From positions 26,414,318 to 26,478,317 of the forward strand of contig NC_087068.1 of the NCBI RefSeq assembly GCF_963678635.1: a DNA stretch of 64,000 nucleotides, written 5' to 3'. Source of the DNA: Symsagittifera roscoffensis (Eukaryota > Xenacoelomorpha > Acoela > Convolutidae). The position numbers were made by a program, and so were the translations under genes. The notes beneath the pieces were generated by a model. It saw nothing but the letters and a program-made list of their open reading frames with translations. It did no database searches and was not told the origin of the DNA. How positions within the stretch are numbered: position 1 is the stretch's first letter; every line of letters starts with the position of its first letter. Below are positions 11,001-21,000 of the stretch, piece by piece.

Positions 11001-12829
11001 AGAGAGTGGAGTTTGGGTTGGGATTCTCAGATGAATTTTTGAGAACGAGCTTGATGGCAGTGTGGGAATTGATGAGGCCATCATGGTGTCCTAGTCCCAA
11101 CGCTGACTCAATATTACGGGCGACACAAGACGTACAGAGGGAACTGAATGCAGACTGTAACCTGCGTGACCTCAACATCATATATAATGTGATGATAACA
11201 GCCTCTAAGAGCAACGGAGAAGATAAAGTGAAGTTGCCTGGCTGGGGACCAGAAGACTGGGTCAAACCTGGTAGCTGTCTGGCGGAAGTCTGTGGACTGG
11301 AGGGTCATGTTTGTGGAGGTCTAGACTGTGTGAAAACCCTGGAGAAACAACACAAGCAATTGACAGTATTGTTTGGAAATGTAGTGATGAAAGCAAGAAC
11401 AGAAACGGAACTGGTAGCAGATTGCCATGGAGGAACCGATGTGAATCTAGTGACTGCACTAGGATTCTACAGCATGTTTGGTTCTTTAGAGTCACTATTG
11501 AATCTAGAACAGAAACATGAGATGGTCACAGCCATCAGTGAAGAAGTATTTCCAGGAGTTCTGCAGACTGAGCAGAAATATATAGGAAAATGGAGGGAAG
11601 CAATCGAGACAGAACTGAACATCAGACACAGCGAAACTTATTGTAGACCATCAGGAGCACGATATTTGGTGGGTTCAACGTTGGCTCCAATGTGCAAGAG
11701 CAGGTATCCTGTACATTTCGTAGCTGTGGACGTGAAGAGTACAAGAACGATTGTGGATCAAGCCTTCTCAGTGCCGAAGTGTGTGAGATTGGCGAGAATG
11801 TCTGAAAAGTCTTACGAGTTACTATGTAAGATGTTCTCAGCAATTCCAGAGAGAACCAAAGAAGAGTTGGAGTCAATACTAGGAAAGAAGTTCATGGGAT
11901 ATGTGAGCGGGAACTTCAGTGACTTCGAAAAACAGAAACAGAGAGGATCAACTGTCACAGATTACAATGCAGTAGATGAGAATGATGAAATCCACAGAGT
12001 GATGATGGAAGTGGAACCATTGCTGGAAGCTTCGGGAAAACGTAATTGGAGGAGCATCATGTTGACGCATGACGAGTTTCCTTGCCACTGCTTGCTGCAG
12101 ACCTGGTGGTATCCCAAGCGTAGTAATCTGATGTTGATCTGGGACTCTGGAGAGCTGCTCTCCATAGGTTTACCAGATTCATCACAGCCCGTAACAATAG
12201 TGATAGTGGGAGTTATGATGGCGATACGATGGCTGGAAGCTCATGTGAGAGAAAATAATAGACAGGAGGCACCGACGAGAGAACAGTTGCGGAAGTTAGA
12301 TTGTCTAAAAGATTTAGATCTTTTTGAGACAATGTGCAAAGTTCTAAACATTCCGATGGAAGTGAAGAAGATATGGGCGAGAAAACGATTGATGCCATGG
12401 TTCAGAGCTAACATGACTGCATGGTTGTACGAGTATGCGAAAAAGCATATTTCGAAGCACGGCAGGGTGTACAGTGAATATCAGCTGGACATTGGAGCAG
12501 GAGCTTTCAAGCGAGCTCTCGTGACTCATCGGAATGCAGTGACCACCGCCGTGAAAAGAATTTCCAGGACGAGTGAGCGTAGTGGAAATGAGAAGGCAGA
12601 GATGCTGAAAGAAGATTTGGAGAGAAACGTGACGTTGTGTCTCCACAACAGTTTCTGCAGAAACAGAGAATCCAACGTGGATCCCCTACCTTGCTGTAAA
12701 CAGAGGGTAGAAGAGCAGAAGTGTTGGAGGACGGCTTCCAACAGCGTCAGGATAGCCAACGATGTGCTACAAGACACGGAAACCGAAAGTGCGGAGTCAG
12801 TATCACAGGAGGAAGAAATGGAACATTGA
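8084..12829 (+). CDS. Copy 1 ORF2, C-terminal piece: large protein of unknown function
   Basis: The frame has 1,581 codons opening at a GTG; it is really the continuation of 6111-8096 after a frameshift, not an independent gene. It aligns with the end of the inner 27947-33232 frame and all of 33303-36770, so the ancestral ORF2 was a single protein of about 2,980 residues. It starts with NLISAVDGS, passes an acidic disordered linker (about nt 8880-9200), then ESPRRRR and LPEEEWE. The C-terminal 1,100 residues are helical and well conserved between copies. Notable blocks are EGHVCxxxxC (about nt 11300), LVADCHGGTDVNL (about nt 11412), PCHCLLQTWWYPKR, RKRLMPWFRA, LCLHNSFCRNRE and LPCCKQR. The conserved Cys and His suggest metal binding or disulfides. 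No family is recognised, and I see no clear signal peptide or membrane anchor. Confidence 0.75.
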   Translation: MLHLNLISAVDGSTLNWCEQNTLRELMSEDLLFAKISEPEMTIINFDDHFRDRMGEVERGHIEVFPKLWNLRTYDKTNGEITRVPRLTAAYHKVREETKDWGDYKKLPEAIPEFPIIRRMLLGAVSVVQTPRLRAFETNERRIGNFVGTMDPYFVGRNAAVLQYTRFAYTDQATRRRISNAATPKPGRFDEEWKGLGLAPMRMRGRTELPEASLILTSVKKEMKVGGILQTRTFLAPFGCEEIKVVHGKEEDKSAGTLLIPRFQEEADNDEQGPSSSNKDKSEGDDGQGGSRQTEEPMQQDQAGGEDDRASTGGTSSLDFNIFSDLENNADTLETTEPADEGISTLEPPSAFEEMKRNLPESSSPGNSRNNDHRILMESPRRRRIEASARVTFLGTLPEEEWEVHHRDHESRTGCKLDRVAFMEEVWTVIQSYGTQSILKTGLNQPLMREVLDKLDECEGRLSELLIDSATDESEANSPIKMTPQDDEGEVVYLSRTRRGTMRSKMVIDKINAMKMKLGSRVMPRRIGKTKVDSEISMKAGNSAKRKRVEEVMDLGQGDYQLSGADRILTDIAMVPPILMAGIKSTGYKSKRSDRTLTGATLEMEILSQCGESKMRDFKPSPMNHGKGSVAGQLTPVEYNRLTVSETVSIDEPTGGYMEMLEYRNSARGYVMALEDEKAMEGYLEMMLQGTTLKQKAYGTLASSDIQTETIEQLVSLPWKAVVLRYFEEEMRTTPRIHALVAVPYVRTKLQLRFAWCMMGLTREEYDSEERKRSKEEKVFLMTNLRDLIVQEGAAVACAKRRDALCFIRFLIEQISVPALNTCVKMLREGDERTKALFLLALLDMQQSKPMRVNMKEPEELEPMKKIDEIRRFSNKELRLTKESMGALPKSSEYCGPIKKKSYSYVSGIIGIAYNPFLSEDIRDCFFDYEQAVLLRFWTSRIVTIKSVNNPQAKLGLVLEEEVTAPSVPKSDKRVEFGLGFSDEFLRTSLMAVWELMRPSWCPSPNADSILRATQDVQRELNADCNLRDLNIIYNVMITASKSNGEDKVKLPGWGPEDWVKPGSCLAEVCGLEGHVCGGLDCVKTLEKQHKQLTVLFGNVVMKARTETELVADCHGGTDVNLVTALGFYSMFGSLESLLNLEQKHEMVTAISEEVFPGVLQTEQKYIGKWREAIETELNIRHSETYCRPSGARYLVGSTLAPMCKSRYPVHFVAVDVKSTRTIVDQAFSVPKCVRLARMSEKSYELLCKMFSAIPERTKEELESILGKKFMGYVSGNFSDFEKQKQRGSTVTDYNAVDENDEIHRVMMEVEPLLEASGKRNWRSIMLTHDEFPCHCLLQTWWYPKRSNLMLIWDSGELLSIGLPDSSQPVTIVIVGVMMAIRWLEAHVRENNRQEAPTREQLRKLDCLKDLDLFETMCKVLNIPMEVKKIWARKRLMPWFRANMTAWLYEYAKKHISKHGRVYSEYQLDIGAGAFKRALVTHRNAVTTAVKRISRTSERSGNEKAEMLKEDLERNVTLCLHNSFCRNRESNVDPLPCCKQRVEEQKCWRTASNSVRIANDVLQDTETESAESVSQEEEMEH

Positions 12830-13646
12830 TGAATGGTCGAGAAAACAAGAGGCAACAAGAAAGAAAATTAGAAGAATTTAGAAGATTTAGAACTTCTAAA
12901 CGACGAAAAAAGAAGAGAACAAAAGAGTGATGAAGAAAAGTTAAAACTCAGAATTGTTTTATGTGTGTGAAAAACTCAAGTGAGAAACCAAGTAACCAAG
13001 TTGTAATTGAAAACTGAAACATTTAGTTGAGTTTTGAAATTGTTGCATTTGCAAATTTGCATTTTGATTTTAGCAGAAGTGGCTTTAGAGACACTTATTA
13101 TTTATTTAGAAAGGCTTAAGGGAAGAGTATATTTAAATATTCCAGCCTGCATGATTGTTTTTAATCACTTAGGAAGACTGATCACTTTGTGGTGACGTGG
13201 AAGGCTTGAGTAATCTCTCGAAGAGGGAGATTGTTTCATTGTTCTTTCTAACCACAAAGTTTCTTAATTTTAATATTACAGGACAATGACAAGCAAGATT
13301 TCCGAAGGGAAGAAGCATAATAGGATAATTTTAGCTTGTTGGTTGGCAGGACTGTCAGGCAAGCCAACACCTTTTAAATCTAAGAGAAAAAGTTTTAATC
13401 GGGACATTGACACTGGGAGTCAGAAAATATGTTTTATCTTAGGTTGTATCCTCAATGTGCAGATTAATGAGAGAATTTGAAGGCTATAATGATGTAGTAT
13501 GATGCCATTTATATTCTGCAGTGAGTCGATGTGACATGGATAAAAGTAATTTCGGGCATTTTGTAAATTCTGTTCGATGACACTGTAACCATTTTACGAA
13601 CATTGCGCGATTCAATGAGGACATTGACCGGACTGTCCGGGGAGTA
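12830..13646 (+). other. Copy 1 3' noncoding region with hairpin and 3' polypurine tract
   Basis: This stretch separates ORF2 from the 3' LTR and holds no convincing gene. ACTTTGTGG near 13185 is the exact complement of CCACAAAGT near 13252, enclosing an inner AATCTC/GAGATT hairpin. The inner element has the counterpart at about 37070-37150. The tract CTGTCCGGGGAGTA at 13633-13646 abuts the LTR start and is the candidate plus-strand primer. Confidence 0.6.
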
Positions 13647-14061
13647 TGTGACATTCGACCAGAATGGCCAAAATGCAATTTGTGCAGACTTCGAGTTTTA
13701 GCAGCGAGCCTTCCGGATTGGTGGTTATTAAGAAGTAAGGAAGTTATTGGAACGATCAGCCAGACGGTGAGGGCTGGAATATTCTAGTAATTTTAAATTT
13801 CAAAAATTCGAATTATGACGTCATATTTCTGAGAAACGTCAGAAACGGCCATTTTGGCAAAAACGAGAAAGAAAAAACACAACAACTTTATCTGCGATAG
13901 CGAACAGGACGAAAATCGAGATTAAAAACGACAACAAACTACAGAATAGCAGAGGACGTTCCGAGTTGCAACTATTGTGCTGCTACAATAGTTGCAAGGC
14001 CGTTGCGAACAACGGTGAAGGGTAAGAAGACAGCCCTCCGGATTAGGAAGAAATCAAGATA
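13647..14061 (+). repeat. Copy 1 3' LTR, first part (interrupted)
   Basis: It starts TGTGACATTC directly after GGGGAGTA, the same arrangement as the inner 3' LTR (GGGGAGTA then TGTGCCATTC). Scattered blocks match the inner LTR (a TTCTAG-AATTTT block, TTTCTGAGAAA, CGGCCATTTTG). It breaks off at 14061 and resumes at 38425; together about 923 bp. Confidence 0.85.
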
Positions 14062-14945
14062 TGTGCCATTCTGCCGGATGACACAGCACAACCTTCCCGC
14101 GACAGAAAAAAGAGTGACTAAAGGCCTTATGAACAGAAAAGTGTTGCGACGGAGGGTCAGAATGTTCTAGAATTTTTATTTTTAAAATTTCGATCGGAAG
14201 AAGAACATTTCTGAGAAATAGAAAAAAGACGGCCATTTTGAATAGAAAAGACGAAAATCAGAACCACGATATAGATTGTGAAGAACAGTTGTATCAGAGA
14301 CAGAAAAACACGGAGCCTCTTATCGTGGCAAGAACACACGATAAGGACCTTAGCGACAGATATTTGTGGAGACGGAGGCTTCAGTGGGGGGAAGAGAAAT
14401 ACCACGGAACCCTCCCGGGACACGAAATATAGGAGATAAGAGTGTTATCTCAAGAAAGTCACGGGAGCGGAGGCTTGGTCCCCCAGAGACTGTTATATGT
14501 GAAGGGACTGGGTAAACTAACTATAACAGCTGCTGTAATGTCCTAGATCTTAATTAACACCGTTATTATTTAATATTTCAGAGCATGAGTAGATAGAAAA
14601 AGGAAAGGGTCAATCCATCTCCAATGGATTTAATATAAAACTGTCACACAAAAACATAATAAAATAGGTTGTTTGAGCCGTGTTTTTAATGACAATCACG
14701 TAGTCTGAGGATCCGAGACTCAGCTATGTGGTTGTGTTCGCATGCAAACGAAAGCTGATCAAAAGTCGTTTGACTGATGGCCTAAAAATGGTAACTTTTT
14801 ACTTTGCCCTAAACAGACCAGAAAATCAACTGGCAAGGTCGAGACGGTGAAAAACGAGTAGAATTAAGGTAACTGACGCCTGCCAGTCGTTGATAGGTAC
14901 TTTTTCTAAGCTCCGTCGCTGTGTGATATTTGGGCGAATGTTACA
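14062..14945 (+). repeat. 5' LTR of inner element
   Basis: It begins TGTGCCATTC and ends GAATGTTACA, giving the canonical TG...CA ends, and has the same length as 37541-38424. An AATAAA polyadenylation hexamer lies at 14658-14663. Small frames on either strand inside the LTR occur identically in both LTRs and look like chance openings. Confidence 0.95.
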
Positions 14946-14957
14946 TAGACGTTTTTA

Positions 14958-14976
14958 TGGCGCTCCTGGGTGGGCC
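14958..14976 (+). promoter_or_regulatory. Putative primer-binding site, tRNA-Asn-like
   Basis: TGGCGCTCCTGGGTGGGCC begins with TGG, the complement of a tRNA CCA end. From memory of animal tRNA-Asn(GUU) 3' ends it matches about 16 of 18 positions, with mismatches at positions 6-7. The 12-nt gap after the LTR is longer than usual. Confidence 0.55.
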
Positions 14977-15023
14977 TGTTAAAGGCATGAAACCATCATG
15001 ATCAGCAAGCGTTTCAGCGACGA

Positions 15024-17101
15024 ACCCTCCGCTCCGGGCGTATGCCCGAGTTAGAGGCCTTAATGACCGTTATTGTACTAGGGGGAAGGTGCGTACCCTC
15101 CGTCTAGTGCAATTTAGCTTTTTAACTTAGTTAACACCGAAAATTCCGGGGGCCGGAGGGTTAGGTGGGAAATCTAGAGCCCGCTTGTCCTGAGGTCCCA
15201 GGACCAAAAACAATTAAAGAGAAAGCGTAAAACCAAACAAAAATAGTGTATAACCAAGAAAAAGCCAAAAATAATTATTTAAAAACAAAAAAGTACAAAA
15301 AACAGTAAAAAATCCAAAAAAGACCAAAAACAGTAAAAAACATAAAGTGACAGTTTATATGTTATTTCCGGACGAGATGTGATCTGACCTTCCTATTTGT
15401 TGTTGTTTCAGATTGATTTATATCGTTTCTGATAGAAAGATTGTGTGTTTTGGTGAAGGGTTGGATACCCTCCCTCGAGTGTAATTTGAGTGTTTAAGCA
15501 CGTTAATGGTGATTTTGCCGGTGGCCGGAGGGTAGAGTGGCAAGCTGATCAGCGTGTTCCACACTCAACAGGGACATCAAGGACAACATCCGCAACGACT
15601 GTTGGGTATCGTTGAAGCAATTTTAGTATCGTTCGGGTACTATTTCCTTAAAACTTAAGTGGTGGGGGGCACGATTGGCGCGGTCCGATTGTACCCTCCA
15701 TCGATTACAAATTTCCGAGTTAAGGGTCTTAATTCGAATATTTTGGTGCAAAGGAGGGTATAGTACTATTTATTAACGACTATTTATAGATTATTGTCCT
15801 TACTATATATTACTTATCTCCTATTTAGACCCAAGAAACACCCATTTTTTGTCGGAAATTACCAATTTTCGACCAAACTGTAGACCCCCAAATTTTCGGA
15901 TATCCGAGCTTTTCCGGTAGGCAAAAAGCTTTTATATAGAGAGTAGCCACGTAGTTCGATCCCCTTTATTAAAGAAACCGCGTGAGCAAAGATTCAGTAG
16001 AAGTTAGAAAAACGAGAATTTTTCGACCAAAATTTTGATAATTTTCTGTATTTTGTCAATCTGTTTTGGGGATCGAGTTTTTGAGTTTTTAGAGTTAGAG
16101 CAATAAAATTTTTTGCGTTAGGAGCGTGCTAGCATAACGTGCTAGGTTACTAGAGAAATTTTTGGGTAACCCTCCGAGTAGCTCCGTGGATAGAGCTAAC
16201 GACTTAAGGTTTGGAAAAGGAAGGAATCGGAGGGTCCAAATTTGATAGTTTTTGGCCAAATTTTTGTTTCTAAACCAATTTTGGTCCAGTTTTTTGCATC
16301 ATTCCAGTGCCGTACAGGGCTGCTACGCTCATTTCAAGTATTTTTAGGCACTCTCGACCGGAATTGCGAAAAAAGTCTTTCGGATCCTATACAGGTGGTG
16401 AAAAAGGCCATTTTGACGAACGCGTTTTTGGCGATTTCTCAAAGACTAGTTATCCGATCGGGATAATTTTGGTACCAAAAGTCGACGTTTTTGACCACTT
16501 TTCCGAATCGCAACCGTTTTTGGGTTGATTATTTCGGAAAAGAAAAATTTTTTAGAATTTGTTGGTTCGGAGGGTCCAAATCACGGGCAACCCTCCGAGC
16601 GGCAGAAAATTTTATCAAAACATCTTTTTATTCAACTGGAAAGGTTGACCGTGTCAGCCAACCTAGTTTTAAGTCAGGTAGACCGCTTTCAGAGGCTTTA
16701 CTGCGGTGATATAACCCTTTTTCTTGATTTTGGGGGAACCCTCCGAGGTGACCCTCCGGAGTCAGCTAAACCCTTTAGCAACCCTCCTTAGTGGAAAATT
16801 TCCACGAGATCACCCTAAGAAGTTGAAACAGCTTCCCCTAGAACCCTTAGCTTAATTTGACGCTTTTTGAAGCTAGTAGGAGAACCTTCCAAGTGAGATC
16901 GGAAAATTTGAAAATTTTGGAGGTACCCTCCGAAGTGACCCTCCGGAGCGTATTAAGCATCTTATTGACCCTCCTTAGTAAATTTAGGGGGACCCTCCGA
17001 AGTAACTTGGGTGATTAAGATACCCTCCTAAGTAACTTGAGTGATTGAGGTACCCTCCGAGGTAACCCTCCGGAGTGTCTTAAACCTTCTAGCGACCCTC
17101 C
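15024..17101 (+). repeat. Leader array of ACCCTCC motifs, some paired with GGAGGGT
   Basis: Seventeen ACCCTCC heptamers lie in this untranslated leader, starting at 15024, 15095, 15477, 15693, 16169, 16590, 16738, 16751, 16781, 16925, 16938, 16978, 16992, 17022, 17052, 17065 and 17095. Four of them are followed 50-61 nt later by the complement GGAGGGT (15155, 15527, 15754, 16229); a fifth GGAGGGT at 16569 precedes 16590. The first four therefore define similar hairpins with loops of about 45-55 nt; the later ones form a dense array without partners. The role may be packaging, translation or protein binding. I see no gene here. Confidence 0.75.
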
Positions 17102-17308
17102 TTGTAAGAGACTTGAGTAAACCTTCTGTGGCAATTTGGGAAACGGAAAATATCCATTTAATTAGGATCATATTAGGATATTAGGCGTGCTTATCAGGAT
17201 CATAAGAACCCATTCTGACCCGGAAATTCGTGATCAACTTTGGATTCTATATTGGGTGTATTAGAGGTACCCGAACAAAATTTTTTTTGATTGTGATTTT
17301 GGTTGAGT

Positions 17309-17660
17309 GGTTGCCTTGAGCTACTTAATAGGAAAGTTCGGGCAATCCGGGAACAAATAAAGGAAGACCTCGGTGGGTGTATTAAGCAAATACACACCCA
17401 CTTGAGAAGAAGAATTGTTCCCTACTCTCGTGCACTTGGATCAGTCCGAGTGTGGGAGAGCTTTTTCATAGACTTGACGAATTTTCGACCAAGAGGTTGC
17501 CTTGAGCTACTTAGTAGGACAGCTCGGGCAATCGCAGGACACCCAAAAGAAGACCTCGTTGGGTGTATTAGGCAAATACACACCCACTTGAGAAGACTGT
17601 GTCCTGGGCTTCGTTCTTTCGGATCGTTCCGATTGGGGGAAGTCTTTTTCTTTAAGACTA
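17309..17660 (+). repeat. Two tandem structured-RNA units in the leader with compensatory stem changes
   Basis: Units start at 17309 and 17495 (period 186). Each opens with GGTTGCCTTGAGCTACTTA. Each then has a long hairpin whose outer stem is GGGAACAA/TTGTTCCC (17349-17356 with 17415-17422) in unit 1 and CAGGACAC/GTGTCCTG (17535-17542 with 17599-17606) in unit 2. Both share the inner GGGTGT/ACACCC hairpin. A second hairpin follows in each. The four differing stem positions are all compensated. A 142-codon frame crosses both units but has no ATG start. Confidence 0.75.
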
Positions 17661-18073
17661 AGTTTTATTTATCTATTTCTGAATCATCACTGCTTTTTAT
17701 CGAAGATTGTTTAATTTTAACAAAGCAGTGACTTGATAAATTGTGTGGCGATAAATTGATACTGACAAAAAGTCGCTGTCACCTGTAGGATATTCTTATC
17801 TGATTATCGATTGTGTTTTGTGTACCGATTATATCTTGTGGAAACTTAGTGTTACTGTTATATTATACAACCGGGTTGAGTTAGCATTACATCAATACTG
17901 GGTAGACCCTGTGTGTAACTTTAGCTGAGTCACTAGTTTAGTCGTGAGAGATCTAAGAGACATTTTGATACTGACGGAATCGAGTAGGCAGCGTTAAGTG
18001 ATTTAACTAAAACTGGTTTGTGGTGCGTTTACATTGCCATCGAATTACGAATATTTTCATTTTGTAAAAAACT

Positions 18074-21000
18074 ATGCAGCGCAGGGACTCGTTAGGATCG
18101 ACTACTAAAATTCCCAGGCTGAGCAAGGGAAGCACGCGGAAATTTAGAACTAGGCGTAGCCAAACCTCGTTTAGCAGCGCTTCCGACGCGTTTGCTGAAG
18201 ACGAATCGACTAAAGGTCAACTTGATCTTTCAGTGATCGAAATGAAACTAAGGAGCGAGAAAAACCTTGATGGCAATCAAGGGCGGAGCGCCGAGGCCGA
18301 GCCTGCGAGCGAAACGCCGGTGGATCCCTTTGACGAAGGGGAGCGAACGCTCATTCGACCCGACTTTGAGCCAGACGAGGTCCTCGACCGAGAGGAAGTC
18401 GAGAGGACAGAGGAGACCTCGGAGCGTTCCGAGGTCGAGCCGCGAGAAGAAGTCTTATTCAAGGGAATGTCCAAATCGGAGACCAAGAGTCACAGGTGGA
18501 GGGGAGAATACTCACATTCGGCTAGTACCCACTCATCTCTGGCCAAGCAGAGCAACAACGCGATGATGTCGAGTATAAGCCCGAGTGAAGAACAACCGGG
18601 TTCGAAGGCCAAGAAGAGTTGGAGGTCTTTGTACGACGAGCGCATGGCGTCACTACCAACTGTTGGTTTAACTTCCAGTTATGACTACCCGGAGACATCC
18701 CATCCGGATGTGAACTTCACACCGTGCCCAAGGAACGAGAAGAGCAGGAAGGCGTCATCAGTCTCGCCGACCAGACCCATGTCAGATGGGATAACGATGG
18801 GAGCATCATCAACGTTTGACAGACTAATGACGTCAATGCACAAGCAAAAGGACCGTGCGTCATCGAGTACTAGGCTACCGCCGCAGCTGACCTCATCTTC
18901 TCTGGGGCTAACCCCGCCACTGGGGGCAGCTGGTGACATAAGTGATATGTTCGCTGGTGTGATGAATGGCCTGGATGAATTGAGGCGGGACATGACTAAG
19001 AAGATAGATAAAGTTGACGAGAGAGCTCACCATGGTCGAGAGAGTTTGAAAGATGAGCTAACGCACGTGAAGTCGCAGGCGAGGTTTGATCAGGCTCAAT
19101 TGATTCGTAACACCGATCAATGCCTGGCTGAGAGCCTGGCACAGGCAAATAAAGAGTCAGAGGAAAGAGAGGCAAGGATGTCAAGAGAGATCGAGCGATT
19201 ACTGAATGATCATGATAACACCTACGCCCAAACGATGACTAGCCTGGAAAAGAGGTTGGACGCCAAATCTGACTTGATGATGCGGAAGCTTGACGCGATC
19301 CTGAATGGGAGTAGTTGGCAGGAGCATTCCAACTCAAGGGAGCGCTCACGCCATGCGAATGCTGGAGATGGTACGGGTAACAGTGCCAGAGCCCAGCAAG
19401 GCTCGAGAACGAACTACGAACCTAGAAACAAGGAGTGGCCAAGGGCAGCCCCGCAGAGGCCTGGCTGGACGAATCCAGTCCCGCCGGAGGCAGATGCCAC
19501 CCCGGAGACAAGATTGCCAACCGTGCCACAAGTCAGTTCAGTACCAGATCTGACCACAGTCTCACAAGACACAACGATGTATGCCTCGATGTTTGAGCCA
19601 CTGAACAGATCTCTTGAAACATTCATCACCAAGCTCTCGAAGTCGACCGAGAGAGGGGAGAGGTCAAGAAGAACACTGAAAAAGCCGAAGTCATATAAAG
19701 ACGAGTCAGACGGCTGCATTGATACTTGGATAGAGGTGATGAAGTTACACTTTGAGGAAGAGAATCTCTCCAAGAAACAAGAGTGCAGCGCGCTGACGAG
19801 CAACCTGGAGGGTACTGCATTAAATTGTGTAATGGCGAAAAGAGCCAATGAGAGAGACAGCGCTCGCAAGATATTCGACATCCTGCTGAATCGTTTCGGC
19901 TCTGAAGTACAAGGGCACCAGGCCATGGTGAAGTTCGAGAAGAGGCGACAGAGAGATGAAGAATCAATAGATAAATTCTTGGATGACCTTGAACTGCTCA
20001 GGAGGAGGAGCAACCCGGATGAGAGAATATCCGAACGAAACTTGGCGATCGCTTCGAAGTTCATGGATGGTGTAAGGAGTGAGGAGTTGAAGACGATGTT
20101 GGCCACTCACTTCACCCTGTCGCTTGACCAGGTACCCACGCCCGACGACTTGCGTATGAAGTCACGCGAGTATTTACTGATAAAACCGAGGGCGCAAAAC
20201 CGTTACAGCAATTATGGCAACTATAGCGGGACAAACACTGGTGCGAATTCCAGTTGGTACAAACCTCGCGATGACATGGACAAGAGGAGGTCGTGTGCGA
20301 ATTGTGGTTCGATGGACCATCACGTTTCTGCGTGTTCTGCATACAAACAGAACATGAAGGCCATAGGCTACTTTCTCGAGGACGCTGACGCGACCGACGA
20401 GGATCATGAAGAGTACGTGAGGGGGCTCATCATGAAATATGGTCCGAGGTGTTTCTTCTGTAATTTGGAGGGACACTTCAAGTCGGATTGTACTCAATTT
20501 TGGGACGCAGTAGCGGACGCGAAACATCCCCGCCACGATGAGGCGCTTTCGGGTGTCAAGGCCAGTCGAGCACGTCTGATGAACGAGGCTGAATCTCGGA
20601 GAAAGGAAACGACACCGAGCACCTTTGCGACCAAAAAGGTTAAGACATGGCCTGACGAGGTGGTAGCCTCGAACCTCGAAGCAGAGTCGTCTAGTCCACT
20701 CAAGGTGGATTACGGCCTGGCGGCAAGGACAGCGCTGCAGAATGTCAAACAGGACCTTGCCACGAAAGAAGTGGAGCAATGGGTAAGGTCGGAGCTGGAA
20801 AGCGCAGATCTTCGGGAGAGTCTTAATGTCCTTGGTAAAGCGACAAAAGTAGAAGACAAAGAGGAGCCCAAGAAACAGGGACTAAAACTGAACGTTATAT
20901 CTGGCAAGACTTTCGGCATGACGAAGGCGGGGACCAAAATAATGTCCATCATCTCAGTCGCAGGGCACCAGGTGGTCAAGAACTTGAGTGAACCATCCGA

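Larger units (their letters stand above)
1..14061 (+). mobile_element. Outer giant Ty3/Gypsy-type LTR element (copy 1), left part, 5'-truncated by window edge
   Basis: The segment reads, in order, integrase, a macro-like tail, an intercistronic gap, a second giant frame (three pieces), a 3' noncoding region, a polypurine motif and the first 415 bp of a 3' LTR. The LTR is then interrupted by the inner element and resumes at 38425-38932. Position 1 aligns with about position 23970 of the inner copy, so some 9.9 kb of this element (5' LTR, leader, Gag, protease, RT, RNase H) should lie to the left of the window. Protein and LTR comparison by eye shows clear homology to the inner copy but strong divergence, so the two are different subfamilies rather than recent duplicates. 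Three breaks disrupt its frames: near 2375-2396, at 6108 and near 8075. Confidence 0.9.

Noticed and set aside
13286-13480. 64-codon frame in the copy 1 3' noncoding region
   Set aside because: The corresponding region of the inner element has no matching frame, so it is likely chance.
14157-14432. Small open frames inside the LTRs (also 37636-37911)
   Set aside because: They are identical in both LTRs only because the LTRs are identical; no homology, and no counterpart in the copy 1 LTR.
19414-20106. 230-codon minus-strand frame opposite Gag
   Set aside because: It is a shadow of ORF1 codon usage with no motif.
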